Source: Streptomyces mashuensis
GTDB lineage: Bacteria > Actinomycetota > Actinomycetes > Streptomycetales > Streptomycetaceae
Length of the DNA stretch: 64,000 nt
Direction: 5' to 3'
Assembly (NCBI RefSeq): GCF_014654785.1
Contig: NZ_BNBD01000010.1
Location: forward strand, 62,001 to 126,000
Below the pieces are notes generated by a model, which was given only the letters and a program-made list of their open reading frames with translations, was not told where the DNA came from and searched no databases. Position numbers and translations under genes: made by a program. Below, piece after piece: positions 1 through 8,202 of the stretch (its first letter is position 1; every line of letters begins with the position of its first letter).

Positions 1-1
1 C

Positions 2-286
2 CCCTACACCGCCGAGGAGGCCGGACGCATCGGCCTCGTCGGCCGCGTCGTCCCCGACGGCACCGCCCTCGGCGCCGCCCTGGAGACCGCCGCCCTCATC
101 AACGCCAACGCCCCGCTGGCTGTCGAAGCCGTCAAGGCCAGCGTGTACGCGACGGCCGACCTCCCCGAGGACGAGGCCCTGCGCCGCGAACTCGCCATCG
201 GACGGCCCGTCTTCGACACCGCCGACGCCGCGGAGGGCACCCGCGCCTTCACCGAGAAACGCCCGCCCGTCTACCGCCGCGCCTGA
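2..286 (+). CDS. Enoyl-CoA hydratase/isomerase family protein, C-terminal part
   Basis: Only the last 94 codons are inside the window; the start lies upstream. The visible part reads like the C-terminal third of a crotonase: the segment AGRIGLVGRVVPDG followed by a helix, then NANAPLAVEAVKAS, is the usual trimerisation region of enoyl-CoA hydratases. The catalytic oxyanion-hole region is not visible, so the exact reaction (hydration, isomerisation) cannot be judged. It ends 20 bases before the next gene on the same strand, and the following three genes overlap by 4 bases each, so it is probably part of the same acyl-CoA or sterol-side-chain type operon. Family assignment is fairly secure; substrate unknown. 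Confidence 0.8.
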   Translation, partial: PYTAEEAGRIGLVGRVVPDGTALGAALETAALINANAPLAVEAVKASVYATADLPEDEALRRELAIGRPVFDTADAAEGTRAFTEKRPPVYRRA

Positions 287-306
287 CCACCAGCCGAGGA
301 GACACC

Positions 307-1281
307 GTGCAGGCCGACCCCGCCCCCGGCAGCCTCACCGCACCCCTCACGCTCTCCTTCCCCTTCACCCGCTCCCTCGGCCCCGTCCTCGGCACCTTCC
401 TCACCGGCCTGCGCGAACGCGTCGTCCTCGGCATCCGCACCCCCGCCGGACGCGTCCTCGTACCCCCCACCGAGTACGACCCCGCCACCGGCGCCGGCCT
501 CGGCGAAACCGGCGCATTCGTGGAAGTGGCCCCCACCGGCACCGTCACCACCTGGGCCTGGAACCCCGCACCCCGCCCCGGACAGCCCCTCGCCCACCCC
601 TTCGCCTGGGTGCTCGTCCGCCTCGACGGCGCCGACACCGCCCTCCTCCACGCCCTCGACGCCCCCGGCCCCCACGCCGTCCGCACCGGGCAGCGCGTCC
701 GCATCCGCTGGGCCGCGGAACGCACCGGCGCCATCACGGACATCGCCTGCTTCATCCCCGACCCCGCACCCGCGGCCCCGCCCCGGCCCGCCGCCCCGCA
801 CCCGGGCACCTTCCCCGACCCCGTCACCACCCTCACCGCCCCCGCCCGCCTCGACTACACCCACACCCCCGGCCGCGCCCAGAGCCGCCACCTCACCGCC
901 CTCGCCCGGCACGAACTCACCGGCGAACGCTGCCCCGCCTGCGCCAAGGTCCTCGTCCCGCCCCGCGGCGCCTGCCCCACCTGCGGCGTCGCCACCACCG
1001 ACGTCGTCCCCGTCGGCCCCCGCGGCACCGTCACCACCTTCTGCATCGTCAACATCAAGGCCAAGGACCTCGCCATCGACGTGCCCTACGTCTACGCCCA
1101 CATCCTCCTCGACGGCGCCGACCTCCCCCTCCACGGCCGCATCGACGGCATCCCACACGACCAGGTCCGCATGGGCCTGCGCGTCGAGGCCGTCTGGACC
1201 CCCGGCACCCGCCACCCCGCCCACTACCGGCCCACCGGCGAACCCGACGCCCCCTACACCGCGTACGAGGAGCACCTGTGA
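307..1281 (+). CDS. Tandem OB-fold (DUF35) acyl-CoA-associated protein with zinc ribbon
   Basis: 324 residues, GTG start after a GAGGAG-like site at about 296-301. Two DUF35-type OB modules can be read. The first (about residues 20-150) has lost its zinc-ribbon cysteines. The second (about 195-320) carries an intact ribbon, CPACAKVLVPPRGACPTCG, followed by the beta-barrel. In DUF35 proteins the ribbon docks onto thiolase-fold partners or MaoC hydratases (as in ChsH2 of mycobacterial cholesterol degradation). Here the stop overlaps the start of the first thiolase-fold gene (GTGA), so the protein most likely forms a complex with one or both downstream proteins. The doubled OB module with one degenerate ribbon is unusual. 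Substrate not deducible. Confidence 0.75.
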   Translation: MQADPAPGSLTAPLTLSFPFTRSLGPVLGTFLTGLRERVVLGIRTPAGRVLVPPTEYDPATGAGLGETGAFVEVAPTGTVTTWAWNPAPRPGQPLAHPFAWVLVRLDGADTALLHALDAPGPHAVRTGQRVRIRWAAERTGAITDIACFIPDPAPAAPPRPAAPHPGTFPDPVTTLTAPARLDYTHTPGRAQSRHLTALARHELTGERCPACAKVLVPPRGACPTCGVATTDVVPVGPRGTVTTFCIVNIKAKDLAIDVPYVYAHILLDGADLPLHGRIDGIPHDQVRMGLRVEAVWTPGTRHPAHYRPTGEPDAPYTAYEEHL

Positions 1282-2336
1282 CCCGCCCCCCGGCGGACAT
1301 CGCCGTCGTCGCCTTCGCCCAGACCCCCTGCCGGCCCCGCACCGGCGACGTCTCCGAGGCCGAAATGCTCCTGCCCGCCCTCCGCGCCGTCCTCGACGCC
1401 ACCGGACTGCGCACCGGCGACCTTGGCTTCGTCTGCTCCGGCTCCAGCGACTACCTCGCCGGCCGTGCCTTCTCCTTCACCCTCACCCTCGACGCCGTCG
1501 GCGCCTGGCCCCCCGTCCCCGAGTCCCACGTCGAGATGGACGGCGCCTGGGCCCTCTACGAAGCCTGGGTACGGCTCCTCACCGGCGAGGCCGACACCGC
1601 CCTCGTCCACGCCCACGGCATGTCCTCCGCCGGCACCGTCCGCGACGTCCTCAGCCGCACCCTCGACCCCTACACCCTCGCCCCCCTGTGGCCCGACGCC
1701 GTCGCCCTCGCCGCCCTCCAGGCCCAGGCCCTCATCGACGCGGGCCGCACCGACGAGAAGGACCTCGCCGCCGTCGCCCACCGCAACCGCACCGCCGCCG
1801 CCTCCAACCCCCACGCCCAGCTCCGCGGCCCCCGCCCCCAGGGCGACTACGTCGTCCAGCCCCTGCGCACCGGCGACTGCCCGCCCGTCGGCGACGGCGC
1901 CGCCGCCGTCGTCCTCGCCACCGGCGACACCGCCCGCCGCCTCTGCGACCACCCCGCCTGGATCCGCGGCATCGACCACCGCATCGAACCCCACGCCCCC
2001 GGCCTGCGCGACCTCACCGCATCGCCGTCCACCCGTCTCGCCGCCGAGAACGCGGGCGCCTTCGACGCCCCCGTCGACCTCGCCGAACTCCACGCCCCCT
2101 TCACCGCCCAGGAGGTCGTCCTGCGCACGGCCCTGGACCTGGGCGACGACGTCACCGTCAACCCCTCCGGCGGCGCCCTCGCCGCCAACCCCCTCATGGC
2201 CACCGGCCTCATCCGCATCGGCGAGGCCGCCGCCCGCATCCACCGCGGCGAGGCCCACCGCGCCCTCGCCCACGCCACCTCCGGCCCCTGCCTGCAGCAC
2301 AACCTCGTCGCCGTGCTGGAAGGAGACCGGCCGTGA
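1278..2336 (+). CDS. Thiolase-fold protein (lipid-transfer/SCP-x type) lacking the catalytic Cys
   Basis: 352 residues, GTG start overlapping the previous stop by 4 bases. It has the thiolase fold landmarks of the SCP-x/Ltp family (GDGAAAVVLATGD, then NPSGGALAANPLMATG near the C terminus). The nucleophilic Cys loop is replaced by ESHVEMDGAWAL, and the His of the usual HPxG motif is Asn (ANPLMATG). It should therefore not do Claisen chemistry. Ltp2-type relatives pair with a DUF35 protein and act as retro-aldolases in side-chain shortening; by context (DUF35 gene upstream, second thiolase-fold gene downstream) an aldolase-type or structural role is possible but is inference. Confidence 0.75.
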   Translation: MTRPPADIAVVAFAQTPCRPRTGDVSEAEMLLPALRAVLDATGLRTGDLGFVCSGSSDYLAGRAFSFTLTLDAVGAWPPVPESHVEMDGAWALYEAWVRLLTGEADTALVHAHGMSSAGTVRDVLSRTLDPYTLAPLWPDAVALAALQAQALIDAGRTDEKDLAAVAHRNRTAAASNPHAQLRGPRPQGDYVVQPLRTGDCPPVGDGAAAVVLATGDTARRLCDHPAWIRGIDHRIEPHAPGLRDLTASPSTRLAAENAGAFDAPVDLAELHAPFTAQEVVLRTALDLGDDVTVNPSGGALAANPLMATGLIRIGEAAARIHRGEAHRALAHATSGPCLQHNLVAVLEGDRP

Positions 2337-3499
2337 CCAAGGAACCCGTCGCCGTCACCGGCATCGGGCAGACCCGGCACGCCGCCGCCCGCCGCGACGT
2401 CTCCCTGCCCGGACTGGTCCGCGAGGCCGCCCGCCGCGCCCTCGACGACGCCGGCCTGGACTGGCCCGACGTCGAAGCCGTCGTCCTCGGCAAGGCCCCC
2501 GACTTCTTCGAGGGCGTCATGACGCCCGAGCTCTGCCTCGCCGACGCCCTCGGCGCCACCGGCAAACCCGTGCTGCGCGTCCACACCGCCGGCTCCGTCG
2601 GCGGCTCCACCGCCCTCGTCGCCGCGAGCCTCGTCGCCGCCCGCGTCCACCGCACCGTCCTCACCGTCGCCTACGAGAAACAGTCCGAGTCCAACGCCAT
2701 GTGGGCCCTGTCCCTCCCCGTCCCCTTCCAGCCGCCCCTCCTCGCCGGCGCCGGCGGCTTCTTCGCCCCGCACGTCCGCGCCTACATCCGGCGCAGCGGC
2801 GCCCCCGCAGACACCGGCGCCCTCGTCGCCCACAAGGACCGCCGCAACGCCCTGCTCAACCCCTTCGCCCACCTCCACGAACACGACCTCACCCTGGAGA
2901 AGGTGCGCTCCTCGCCCATGCTCTGGGACCCCATCCGCTACTCCGAGACCTGCCCCTCCTCCGACGGCGCCTGCGCCATGGTCCTCACCGACCGGGCCGG
3001 CGCCGCCCGCGCCCCCCGCCCGCCCGCCTGGCTGCACGGCGGCGCCATGCGCAGCGAACCCACCCTCTTCCCCGGCAAATACTTCGTCTCCCCCCGCGCC
3101 GGCCGCGACTGCGCCACCGACGTCTACCGGCAGGCCGGCGTCACCGACCCGCGCCACGACATCGACGTCGCCGAGCTGTACGTCCCGTTCAGCTGGTACG
3201 AACCGATGTGGCTGGAGAACCTCGGCTTCGCCGAGGAGGGGCAGGGCTGGCGGCTCACCGCCTCCGGCGCCACCGCCCTCGACGGCGACCTGCCCGTCAA
3301 CCCCTCCGGCGGCGTCCTGTCCACCAACCCCATCGGCGCCTCCGGCATGCTGCGCTTCGCCGAGGCGGCCCTCCAGGTCCGCGGCCTCGCCGGGGACCAC
3401 CAGGTGCCCGGCGCGCGGCGCGCCCTGGGCCACGCCTACGGCGGCGGCTCCCAGTTCTTCGCCATGTGGCTCGTGGGCGCCGAACCCCCCGCCACCTGA
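2333..3499 (+). CDS. Thiolase-fold protein, probable Ltp2-like partner
   Basis: 388 residues. The GTG start at 2333 overlaps the previous stop by 4 bases, and the protein begins with the typical thiolase first strand (EPVAVTGIGQTRHA). The Cys loop reads TAGSVGGSTAL, so the nucleophile appears replaced by Ser. The histidine of HPxGAS is Asn (NPIGASG), and the final Cys-Gly-Gly-Gly loop is AYGGGSQFF. All three classical thiolase residues are thus missing while the fold is kept, as expected for Ltp2-like aldolases rather than acyltransferases. Last gene of the operon; a 9-bp tandem repeat follows the stop. The adjacent enoyl-CoA hydratase and DUF35 genes suggest hydration followed by carbon-carbon cleavage of a CoA ester, an inference. 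Confidence 0.78.
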   Translation: MTKEPVAVTGIGQTRHAAARRDVSLPGLVREAARRALDDAGLDWPDVEAVVLGKAPDFFEGVMTPELCLADALGATGKPVLRVHTAGSVGGSTALVAASLVAARVHRTVLTVAYEKQSESNAMWALSLPVPFQPPLLAGAGGFFAPHVRAYIRRSGAPADTGALVAHKDRRNALLNPFAHLHEHDLTLEKVRSSPMLWDPIRYSETCPSSDGACAMVLTDRAGAARAPRPPAWLHGGAMRSEPTLFPGKYFVSPRAGRDCATDVYRQAGVTDPRHDIDVAELYVPFSWYEPMWLENLGFAEEGQGWRLTASGATALDGDLPVNPSGGVLSTNPIGASGMLRFAEAALQVRGLAGDHQVPGARRALGHAYGGGSQFFAMWLVGAEPPAT

Positions 3500-3543
3500 C
3501 CCCGCACACCCCGCACACCCCGCACACCCCGCACACCCCGCAC
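3500..3543. repeat. 9-bp tandem repeat, 4.9 copies
   Basis: The unit ccccgcaca is repeated perfectly four times and once partially, starting immediately after the TGA of the thiolase-fold gene. It is too short and too regular for a CRISPR. It is probably a slippage-prone simple repeat in the 3' untranslated region. Confidence 0.9.
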
Positions 3544-3625
3544 GAAGAGCCCGGGCACGCGGCCTGTGCGACACCCGTACGGATCGCTAGGGTGGGCGGC
3601 GACGACCAGCCGGGAGGAGCGCGAC

Positions 3626-3865
3626 GTGACCGAGAGCACGACGGAACACCTGGTGGGCGACGCCCGGCCGGACCTCGACCTCGACTGCGCCACCTGGCAG
3701 TCCAGCAGCCGCCGCAGGCCCGGCAACGTCCAGATAGCCTTCGTCGACGGCTACATCGCCCTGCGCGACAAGCGGGACCCCGGCGTACCCGCCGTGATCT
3801 TCTCACCGGGGGAGTGGCGGGCCTTCGTGCTCAGCGCCCGCGAGGGCGAATTCGACCTCACCTAG
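3626..3865 (+). CDS. DUF397 family protein
   Basis: 79 residues from the GTG at 3626, which has a GGGAGGAG ribosome binding site 6 bases upstream; an in-frame extension to 3566 is possible but lacks such a site. It shows the DUF397 pattern: a WQSSS segment near residue 25, then VQIAFVDGYIALRDKRDP, then a Phe and GEWRAFVLSAREGEFD. These small actinobacterial proteins are usually partners of XRE-type regulators (BldB/AbaA-type pairs). No XRE gene is adjacent here, so this is an orphan copy. Function probably regulatory, by family only. Confidence 0.8.
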   Translation: MTESTTEHLVGDARPDLDLDCATWQSSSRRRPGNVQIAFVDGYIALRDKRDPGVPAVIFSPGEWRAFVLSAREGEFDLT

Positions 3866-3962
3866 CCCACCCGCCCCGGCCGGGCCGTCCCGCCCGCGTC
3901 ACCCGCGCGCCCCGACCGGCCCCGCACGGGTTCCCCCGGCGCACGGCGCCGGGCCGGGCACG

Positions 3963-3968
3963 TACGAT
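3963..3968 (+). promoter_or_regulatory. Leaderless -10 box (TACGAT)
   Basis: TACGAT lies 6 bases before the ATG at 3975, with no Shine-Dalgarno between. This is the common Streptomyces layout for leaderless transcripts. No convincing -35 was seen. Confidence 0.5.
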
Positions 3969-3974
3969 GTGGGC

Positions 3975-4472
3975 ATGTCCTTCCTCCGCCGCCGCAGCGC
4001 CACCCCCTCCGGGCCGGACTTCGACGTCCTCGCCATGGACCCCGGGGACTGGCCCGGCGATCTCGGCGCCGGGCTGCTGCCCGCGCCCGACGGCAGCTGC
4101 CAGGGCGTGTTCCTCCGCTACGACCTGTTCGGCGGCCGCGGCACGGCCATGATCATCGGCAATCTGCCCGAGGGCTCCCCGGCCCGCGACCTCGGCGAGG
4201 GCCAGGTGCCCTTCGAGGTGGCCCAGCTCCTCGCCGCGCTCGGCAACGACGAGCCCGTCGAGCTCCTGGAGAGCGAGGACGTGCCGGTCATGCACGAGGA
4301 CAACCTGCTCATCGTGCGGCGGCTGAAGTTCTCCGAGGGCCGCATCGCCTGCACCCAGTTCGACCGCAGCGACGGCGTGCTCGTCACCATCGCCGCCTGG
4401 GACCGGCCCATCACCGACGACCTGTACCAGCTGCTCAAGCCGCTGCCCGCGGAGATGTTCCAGGCGGGCTGA
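3975..4472 (+). CDS. Conserved actinobacterial protein of unknown function
   Basis: 165 residues from the ATG at 3975 (an in-frame GTG at 3969 would add two). It starts MSFLRRR and has no signal peptide or membrane segment. It is soluble, acidic and mixed alpha/beta in appearance, with segments such as GTAMIIGNLPEGSPARDL and NLLIVRRLKFSEGRIACTQF. I do not recognise a functional family. It is transcribed alone from a leaderless promoter and converges on the amidase gene, with a hairpin between. The restriction to actinomycetes is my recollection, not a search result. Confidence 0.7.
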   Translation: MSFLRRRSATPSGPDFDVLAMDPGDWPGDLGAGLLPAPDGSCQGVFLRYDLFGGRGTAMIIGNLPEGSPARDLGEGQVPFEVAQLLAALGNDEPVELLESEDVPVMHEDNLLIVRRLKFSEGRIACTQFDRSDGVLVTIAAWDRPITDDLYQLLKPLPAEMFQAG

Positions 4473-4498
4473 GCCCGGCACGCCCCCGGCGGCCGGGC
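4473..4498. terminator. Hairpin between convergent genes
   Basis: gcccggc and gccgggc form a 7-bp stem with a 12-base loop, directly after the stop of the upstream gene and before the end of the convergent amidase gene. GC-rich stems without a U-tract are the norm for Streptomyces terminators. Confidence 0.5.
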
Positions 4499-4525
4499 CC
4501 TCACCCGTACGGCTCCCGCCGCCGG

Positions 4526-6550
4526 CTACCGGTCCGACGCGCGCACCCGCACGTCAGCGGCCCGGACGTACGCGATCCGGTGCCCGAACTGGATCTCGTA
4601 GTACTGATCGCGCCCCTTGACCACCCGGTGACCCGCCGGCTCGAACGTCGTGGCCCACAGGTACTCGCTGGGCGCGCTCTGCCCCACCACGTAACTCTGC
4701 CCGGCCGGCAGCGCGTACGGCAGCGGCGTCACCACCTGCACCGGAACGCCCGGCGGGTACGCCTCCTTCTCCGGATACGCCCGGCCGTACACCGGGATCT
4801 CCTTCAGCCCCGGCCGCGGCGTCAGCAGCCGCCCCCGCGCGCCGACCGCCGTCGGCTGCCACCACGGGTTGCGGAACCACGCCTTCTGCCCCAGGTACCA
4901 GATCGCCGTCCAGACGCCCTGCCGGTCCGCCACCGCGAACTGCTGGCCCGTACTGGCCCGCGCCCCCGTGTCGTTGACGTCCGTGGTCGACGGACTGCCG
5001 TCCGGGCGCAGCCCCACGTCCTTGACCAGCGCGGCGTTCTCGCTCGGCGCCGTGTACAGCCGCACCGCCCCCGAACCGTGCGGGGCACAGGGCTGCCCGG
5101 GCCGCGTGCACCCGGTGTACGGCGGGCGGTGCCGCGCGTACTCCGGCGCGATGGTGACCACATCGCTGCGGTACGGGCTGCCGGTCAGGTGGAAGGGCCG
5201 GCCCAGCAGCTCGAAGTAGTGCGCCCAGTCCCAGTACGGGCCGGGGTCGGTGTGCATCCCGGGGATCGAGCCCGGCGTCGTGCCGGGGACGTTGTCGTGG
5301 CCCAGGATGTGCTGCCGGTCCAGCGGCACGTCCAGCTTCTGCGCCAGATACCGCACCAGCCGCGCCGACGCGCGGTACATCGCCTCCGTGTACCAGGCGT
5401 CGGGCTGGGCCAGGAAACCCTCGTGCTCGATGCCCACCGACTTGGAGTTGACGAACCAGTTGCCCGCGTGCCAGGCCACGTCCTTCGTACGCACGTGCTG
5501 GGCGACGTGCCCGTCACCGGAGCGGATCGTGTAGTTCCAGGAGACGTACGCCGGATCCTTGATCAGCTTGATCGTCGTCTCCCACGAGCCTTCCGTGTCG
5601 TGGACGACGATGTAGTCGACCTTCTGCGAGGCCGGCCGGTCGGCGACGTCGTGGTTGCCGTAGTCCTTCCCCTCCAGCCGCTCGTACGGCGCCGGGATCG
5701 ACTCGCAGGCCACGGTGGCCGGGCACTCCACGCCCGCCGCCCGTGCCCGGGGCAGGCGCAGCCGGTCCGCCTGGTCCTTGTGCGGCGCCACCCCCGGGCT
5801 CGCGGGCAGCGTCACCCGCTCGCCCGTGTCGGTGGTGCGCGACACGCCGGACCGGAGCACCGAGTAGACGTCGTCGGCGAAGGCCGTCGCCGTCGCGGCG
5901 TCCGTCGCGCCGGAGTACGCGGCCACTGCGCCGTACCAGTCGGCCGGGTCGGAACTCAGGGGCAGGCCGAGCCGTTTCTGCTCCGCCGCCAGCAGGGCCG
6001 CACCGCCGTGGAGGTTGGCGGCGGCGTCCTCGCGCAGCGCCCGCTCCGGCAGCCCCGTGAGCCGCGCCGCACGCGGCAAGGTCCGCAGCCGCGGCGGCAG
6101 CGCACCGGGCGCCGGGGTCTCCGGGACCACCGCGGACCGCCCGGTGGGGCGCGGCCGGGCCAGATCCCCGCGGGCGTCCTCGCCGGGGTCGCTGTGGTGC
6201 GGCGCGGAGGCCAGGGCGGTGGCCGCGTCGGTCAGGTGCATCGGCCCGTAGCCGCCGGTCACGCTGGGCGCGCCCGGATGGCTGTCCCAGCGCGACTCCA
6301 GATACGACACGGCCAGCAGCACGCCGGCCGGGACGTGCCGGCCGGCCGCAGCATCGGTGAACGCGCGCTGCAACCCGCCGGTGCGCGCCCCGGGGCCCGG
6401 CTCCTGGGCCCGCGCGGCCGGCGCCGACGGCACCAGCTGGAGCAGCAGGGCGGCCGACGCCACCGCGCCGGCCGCCCGCAGGGCACGCCCCCTCGTTCTT
6501 CGCGGGGTGCTGTGCGAGGCGTTGCCGGGTGACTCGTGGGGTCCTTGCAA
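4526..6550 (-). CDS. Secreted N-acetylmuramoyl-L-alanine amidase (PGRP/Amidase_2) with N-terminal muralytic-like domain
   Basis: 674 residues. The start is TTG at 6550-6548: the codon lies 5 bases after a perfect GAGGAGG site, and the protein then begins with a short basic stretch and a Sec signal ending near SAPAARAQE. Residues about 60-110 look like a lysozyme/transglycosylase motif (AVSYLESRWD, then GGYGPMHL). The catalytic Amidase_2 domain is central: YIVVHDTEG (first Zn His), WHAGNW, GIEHEGF, HILGHDNVPGT and GMHTDPGPYW (last Zn His). The C-terminal part, about 200 residues, is probably a wall-binding or SH3-like region. It should cleave the stem peptide from muramic acid during hyphal growth or lysis. 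Monocistronic by context. Confidence 0.9.
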   Translation of the reverse strand: MQGPHESPGNASHSTPRRTRGRALRAAGAVASAALLLQLVPSAPAARAQEPGPGARTGGLQRAFTDAAAGRHVPAGVLLAVSYLESRWDSHPGAPSVTGGYGPMHLTDAATALASAPHHSDPGEDARGDLARPRPTGRSAVVPETPAPGALPPRLRTLPRAARLTGLPERALREDAAANLHGGAALLAAEQKRLGLPLSSDPADWYGAVAAYSGATDAATATAFADDVYSVLRSGVSRTTDTGERVTLPASPGVAPHKDQADRLRLPRARAAGVECPATVACESIPAPYERLEGKDYGNHDVADRPASQKVDYIVVHDTEGSWETTIKLIKDPAYVSWNYTIRSGDGHVAQHVRTKDVAWHAGNWFVNSKSVGIEHEGFLAQPDAWYTEAMYRASARLVRYLAQKLDVPLDRQHILGHDNVPGTTPGSIPGMHTDPGPYWDWAHYFELLGRPFHLTGSPYRSDVVTIAPEYARHRPPYTGCTRPGQPCAPHGSGAVRLYTAPSENAALVKDVGLRPDGSPSTTDVNDTGARASTGQQFAVADRQGVWTAIWYLGQKAWFRNPWWQPTAVGARGRLLTPRPGLKEIPVYGRAYPEKEAYPPGVPVQVVTPLPYALPAGQSYVVGQSAPSEYLWATTFEPAGHRVVKGRDQYYEIQFGHRIAYVRAADVRVRASDR

Positions 6551-6864
6551 TGCGGCCTCCTCGGGAAGGAACGGGCCGTGCCATGGGGCCGGGAGGGGCG
6601 GACGCTCACCGGCCGGGTATCCGAACTTACCAAGAGTGATCCGCCGGGCGGATGACCCGTCAAACCGACCGGCCCGGCCGTCATCAGACTGGGCGTGGGG
6701 GACGCGCACGTCAACGCCCGCGCCGGGAGGATTCCCGGCGCGGGCGTCGTCATGCCGCTGCCGCGCAGCCACTCGTGGCCGTCGCCCGGACGGAGGAGGC
6801 CGACACGCCGGTATGTCGGCGGTACGGCGTGCCGGCCCTCGTCCCGGCCCGTGCCGGCCTCGTC
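6551..6864. other. Gene-free stretch between amidase and APH-fold gene
   Basis: 314 bases without a gene. It holds the GAGGAGG site of the amidase at 6562-6556, a 15-bp inverted repeat (atccgc-cgg-gcggat, 6639-6653) in the amidase promoter region, and the strong hairpin at 6714-6747. Nothing else was recognised. Confidence 0.7.
6714..6747 (-). terminator. Strong 14-bp stem hairpin after the APH-fold gene
   Basis: acgcccgcgccggg and cccggcgcgggcgt pair perfectly around a 6-base loop (aggatt), about 120 bases downstream of the APH-fold gene stop. It probably terminates that transcript and separates it from the amidase promoter. Confidence 0.7.
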
Positions 6865-7968
6865 CTAGCGCGTCCCGACGGCGGCCCGTACGGCCCTGCG
6901 GGCCATGGCGCAGTCGTCGTGCAGCCGGCGCAGCAGAAGTCGCTGCTCCTCGCCGCAGTCGCCCGCACCCGCCGGCGCGGGGTCCTCCATCGCCCGCTGG
7001 AGGGCCGTCTCGTACGTCCGGATCTCCCGGGTGAGGACCAGCATCAGGTTCACCAGGAAGGCGTCGCGCGAGGCCGGGCCGGCGGCCTGGGCGTGCTGGC
7101 TGATCTGGCGGCGCGCCACGGGGGCGTCGCCCAGGACGGCCCACAGCGTCGCCAGGTCGTACCCCGGGAGATACCAGCCGGCCTGGTCCCAGTCGAGCAG
7201 CACCGGCCCGGCCGGCGACAGCAGGACGTTCGACAGCAGGGCGTCGCCGTGGCAGAACTGGCCCTGCACGTGCGCCAGGCCGTGCAGCAGCTTCTGCAGG
7301 TCGCCCATGTCGCGGTCGGTCAGCAGACCCAGCTCGTGGTAGCGGGCGATGCGCTTCCCGTAGTCCAGCGGCATGTCGAACATCCCGGCAGGGGGTCGCC
7401 AGAGGTTCACCCGGCAGATCGCGGCGAGCGCCGCCCTGACGTCCGCGCGGGGAAGGGAATCCACCGGGTGGCGCTGCACGGACGCCGGGCGGCCCGGCAT
7501 CCGCTCGATCACGAGCGTGCAGTTGTCCGGGTCCGCGGCGATCAGTCGCGGGACCCGCACCGGGGGCCGGTGCCGGACGAACGCACGGTATGTGGCTATT
7601 TCATGGCGGAACCGCTCGGCCCAGGCGGGGGAGTGGTCCAGTAAACACTTGGCCACGGCCGTGGTGCGCCCGGTCGTGCCCACCAGCAGGACCGAGCGGC
7701 CGCCGCGCCGCAGCACCTGGACGGGGTTGAACTCGGGGCAGATGCGGTGGACGGAGGAGATCACCGTGCGCAGCTGCGCCCCCTGGGGGCCGGACAAGTC
7801 GATTCTCCCGCTGAGCGGTTGCGCGCCGAGCCCCGGGCCCCTCCGCGTCCGCCCGGCCCCGAGCGCGGCCCCCACCGCGTGGGAGGGGTCGAGGTACGGG
7901 CCGCCTCCGCTCTGCGGGGGGCGGAGCGACCGGGACGGAGCGGACACGGAGGTCGATGCTGCATACAT
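6865..7968 (-). CDS. Aminoglycoside phosphotransferase (APH)-fold kinase
   Basis: 367 residues, ATG at 7968. The first 70 residues are low complexity, so translation might start further in. The APH/choline-kinase core is clear: the catalytic loop FCHGDALLSNVLL near residue 245 and the metal-binding VLLDWDQAGWYLPGYDLA about 20 residues later. The N-lobe has LLVGTTGRTTAVAKCLL with the nucleotide-anchoring Lys. The family phosphorylates small molecules (antibiotics, sugars, homoserine); no substrate can be read here. It is divergent from the NsdA/B-like regulator and followed by a terminator, so it is a single gene. A resistance function should not be assumed. Confidence 0.75.
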   Translation of the reverse strand: MYAASTSVSAPSRSLRPPQSGGGPYLDPSHAVGAALGAGRTRRGPGLGAQPLSGRIDLSGPQGAQLRTVISSVHRICPEFNPVQVLRRGGRSVLLVGTTGRTTAVAKCLLDHSPAWAERFRHEIATYRAFVRHRPPVRVPRLIAADPDNCTLVIERMPGRPASVQRHPVDSLPRADVRAALAAICRVNLWRPPAGMFDMPLDYGKRIARYHELGLLTDRDMGDLQKLLHGLAHVQGQFCHGDALLSNVLLSPAGPVLLDWDQAGWYLPGYDLATLWAVLGDAPVARRQISQHAQAAGPASRDAFLVNLMLVLTREIRTYETALQRAMEDPAPAGAGDCGEEQRLLLRRLHDDCAMARRAVRAAVGTR

Positions 7969-8110
7969 GGGCGGTACAGATCCCTTCGTGTCGGCGAATT
8001 GCAGCGCTCCCCCGTCCCCGGGGCCGTGGGCACCCTGGGGAATGCTGCCGGGCTTCCGGGTGACCGGGGTTGCGCGTTCCTACATCACACCCGACCACGG
8101 GTGGCAGACC

Positions 8111-8140
8111 ACGTGGCGGACCCTGGCGAACCCTGGCGAA
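8111..8140. repeat. 10-bp phased direct repeat upstream of the NsdA/B-like gene
   Basis: ccctggcgaa occurs twice head to tail (8121-8130 and 8131-8140), preceded by a related decamer acgtggcgga at 8111. The 10-bp period keeps the copies on one face of the helix, which suits a regulator site in the divergent promoter region. Confidence 0.6.
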
Positions 8141-8202
8141 TACTCGCTTGGCCCATGACCCCCGAGTACCTTCAAGTCAGCCGAGGAACCTGGGGGCTTG
8201 AC

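Noticed and set aside
3500..3543. CRISPR-like array
   Set aside because: The unit is 9 bp with no spacers.
6865..7968. Aminoglycoside resistance gene
   Set aside because: The APH fold is clear, but the fold covers many small-molecule kinases and no resistance-specific motif or context is present.
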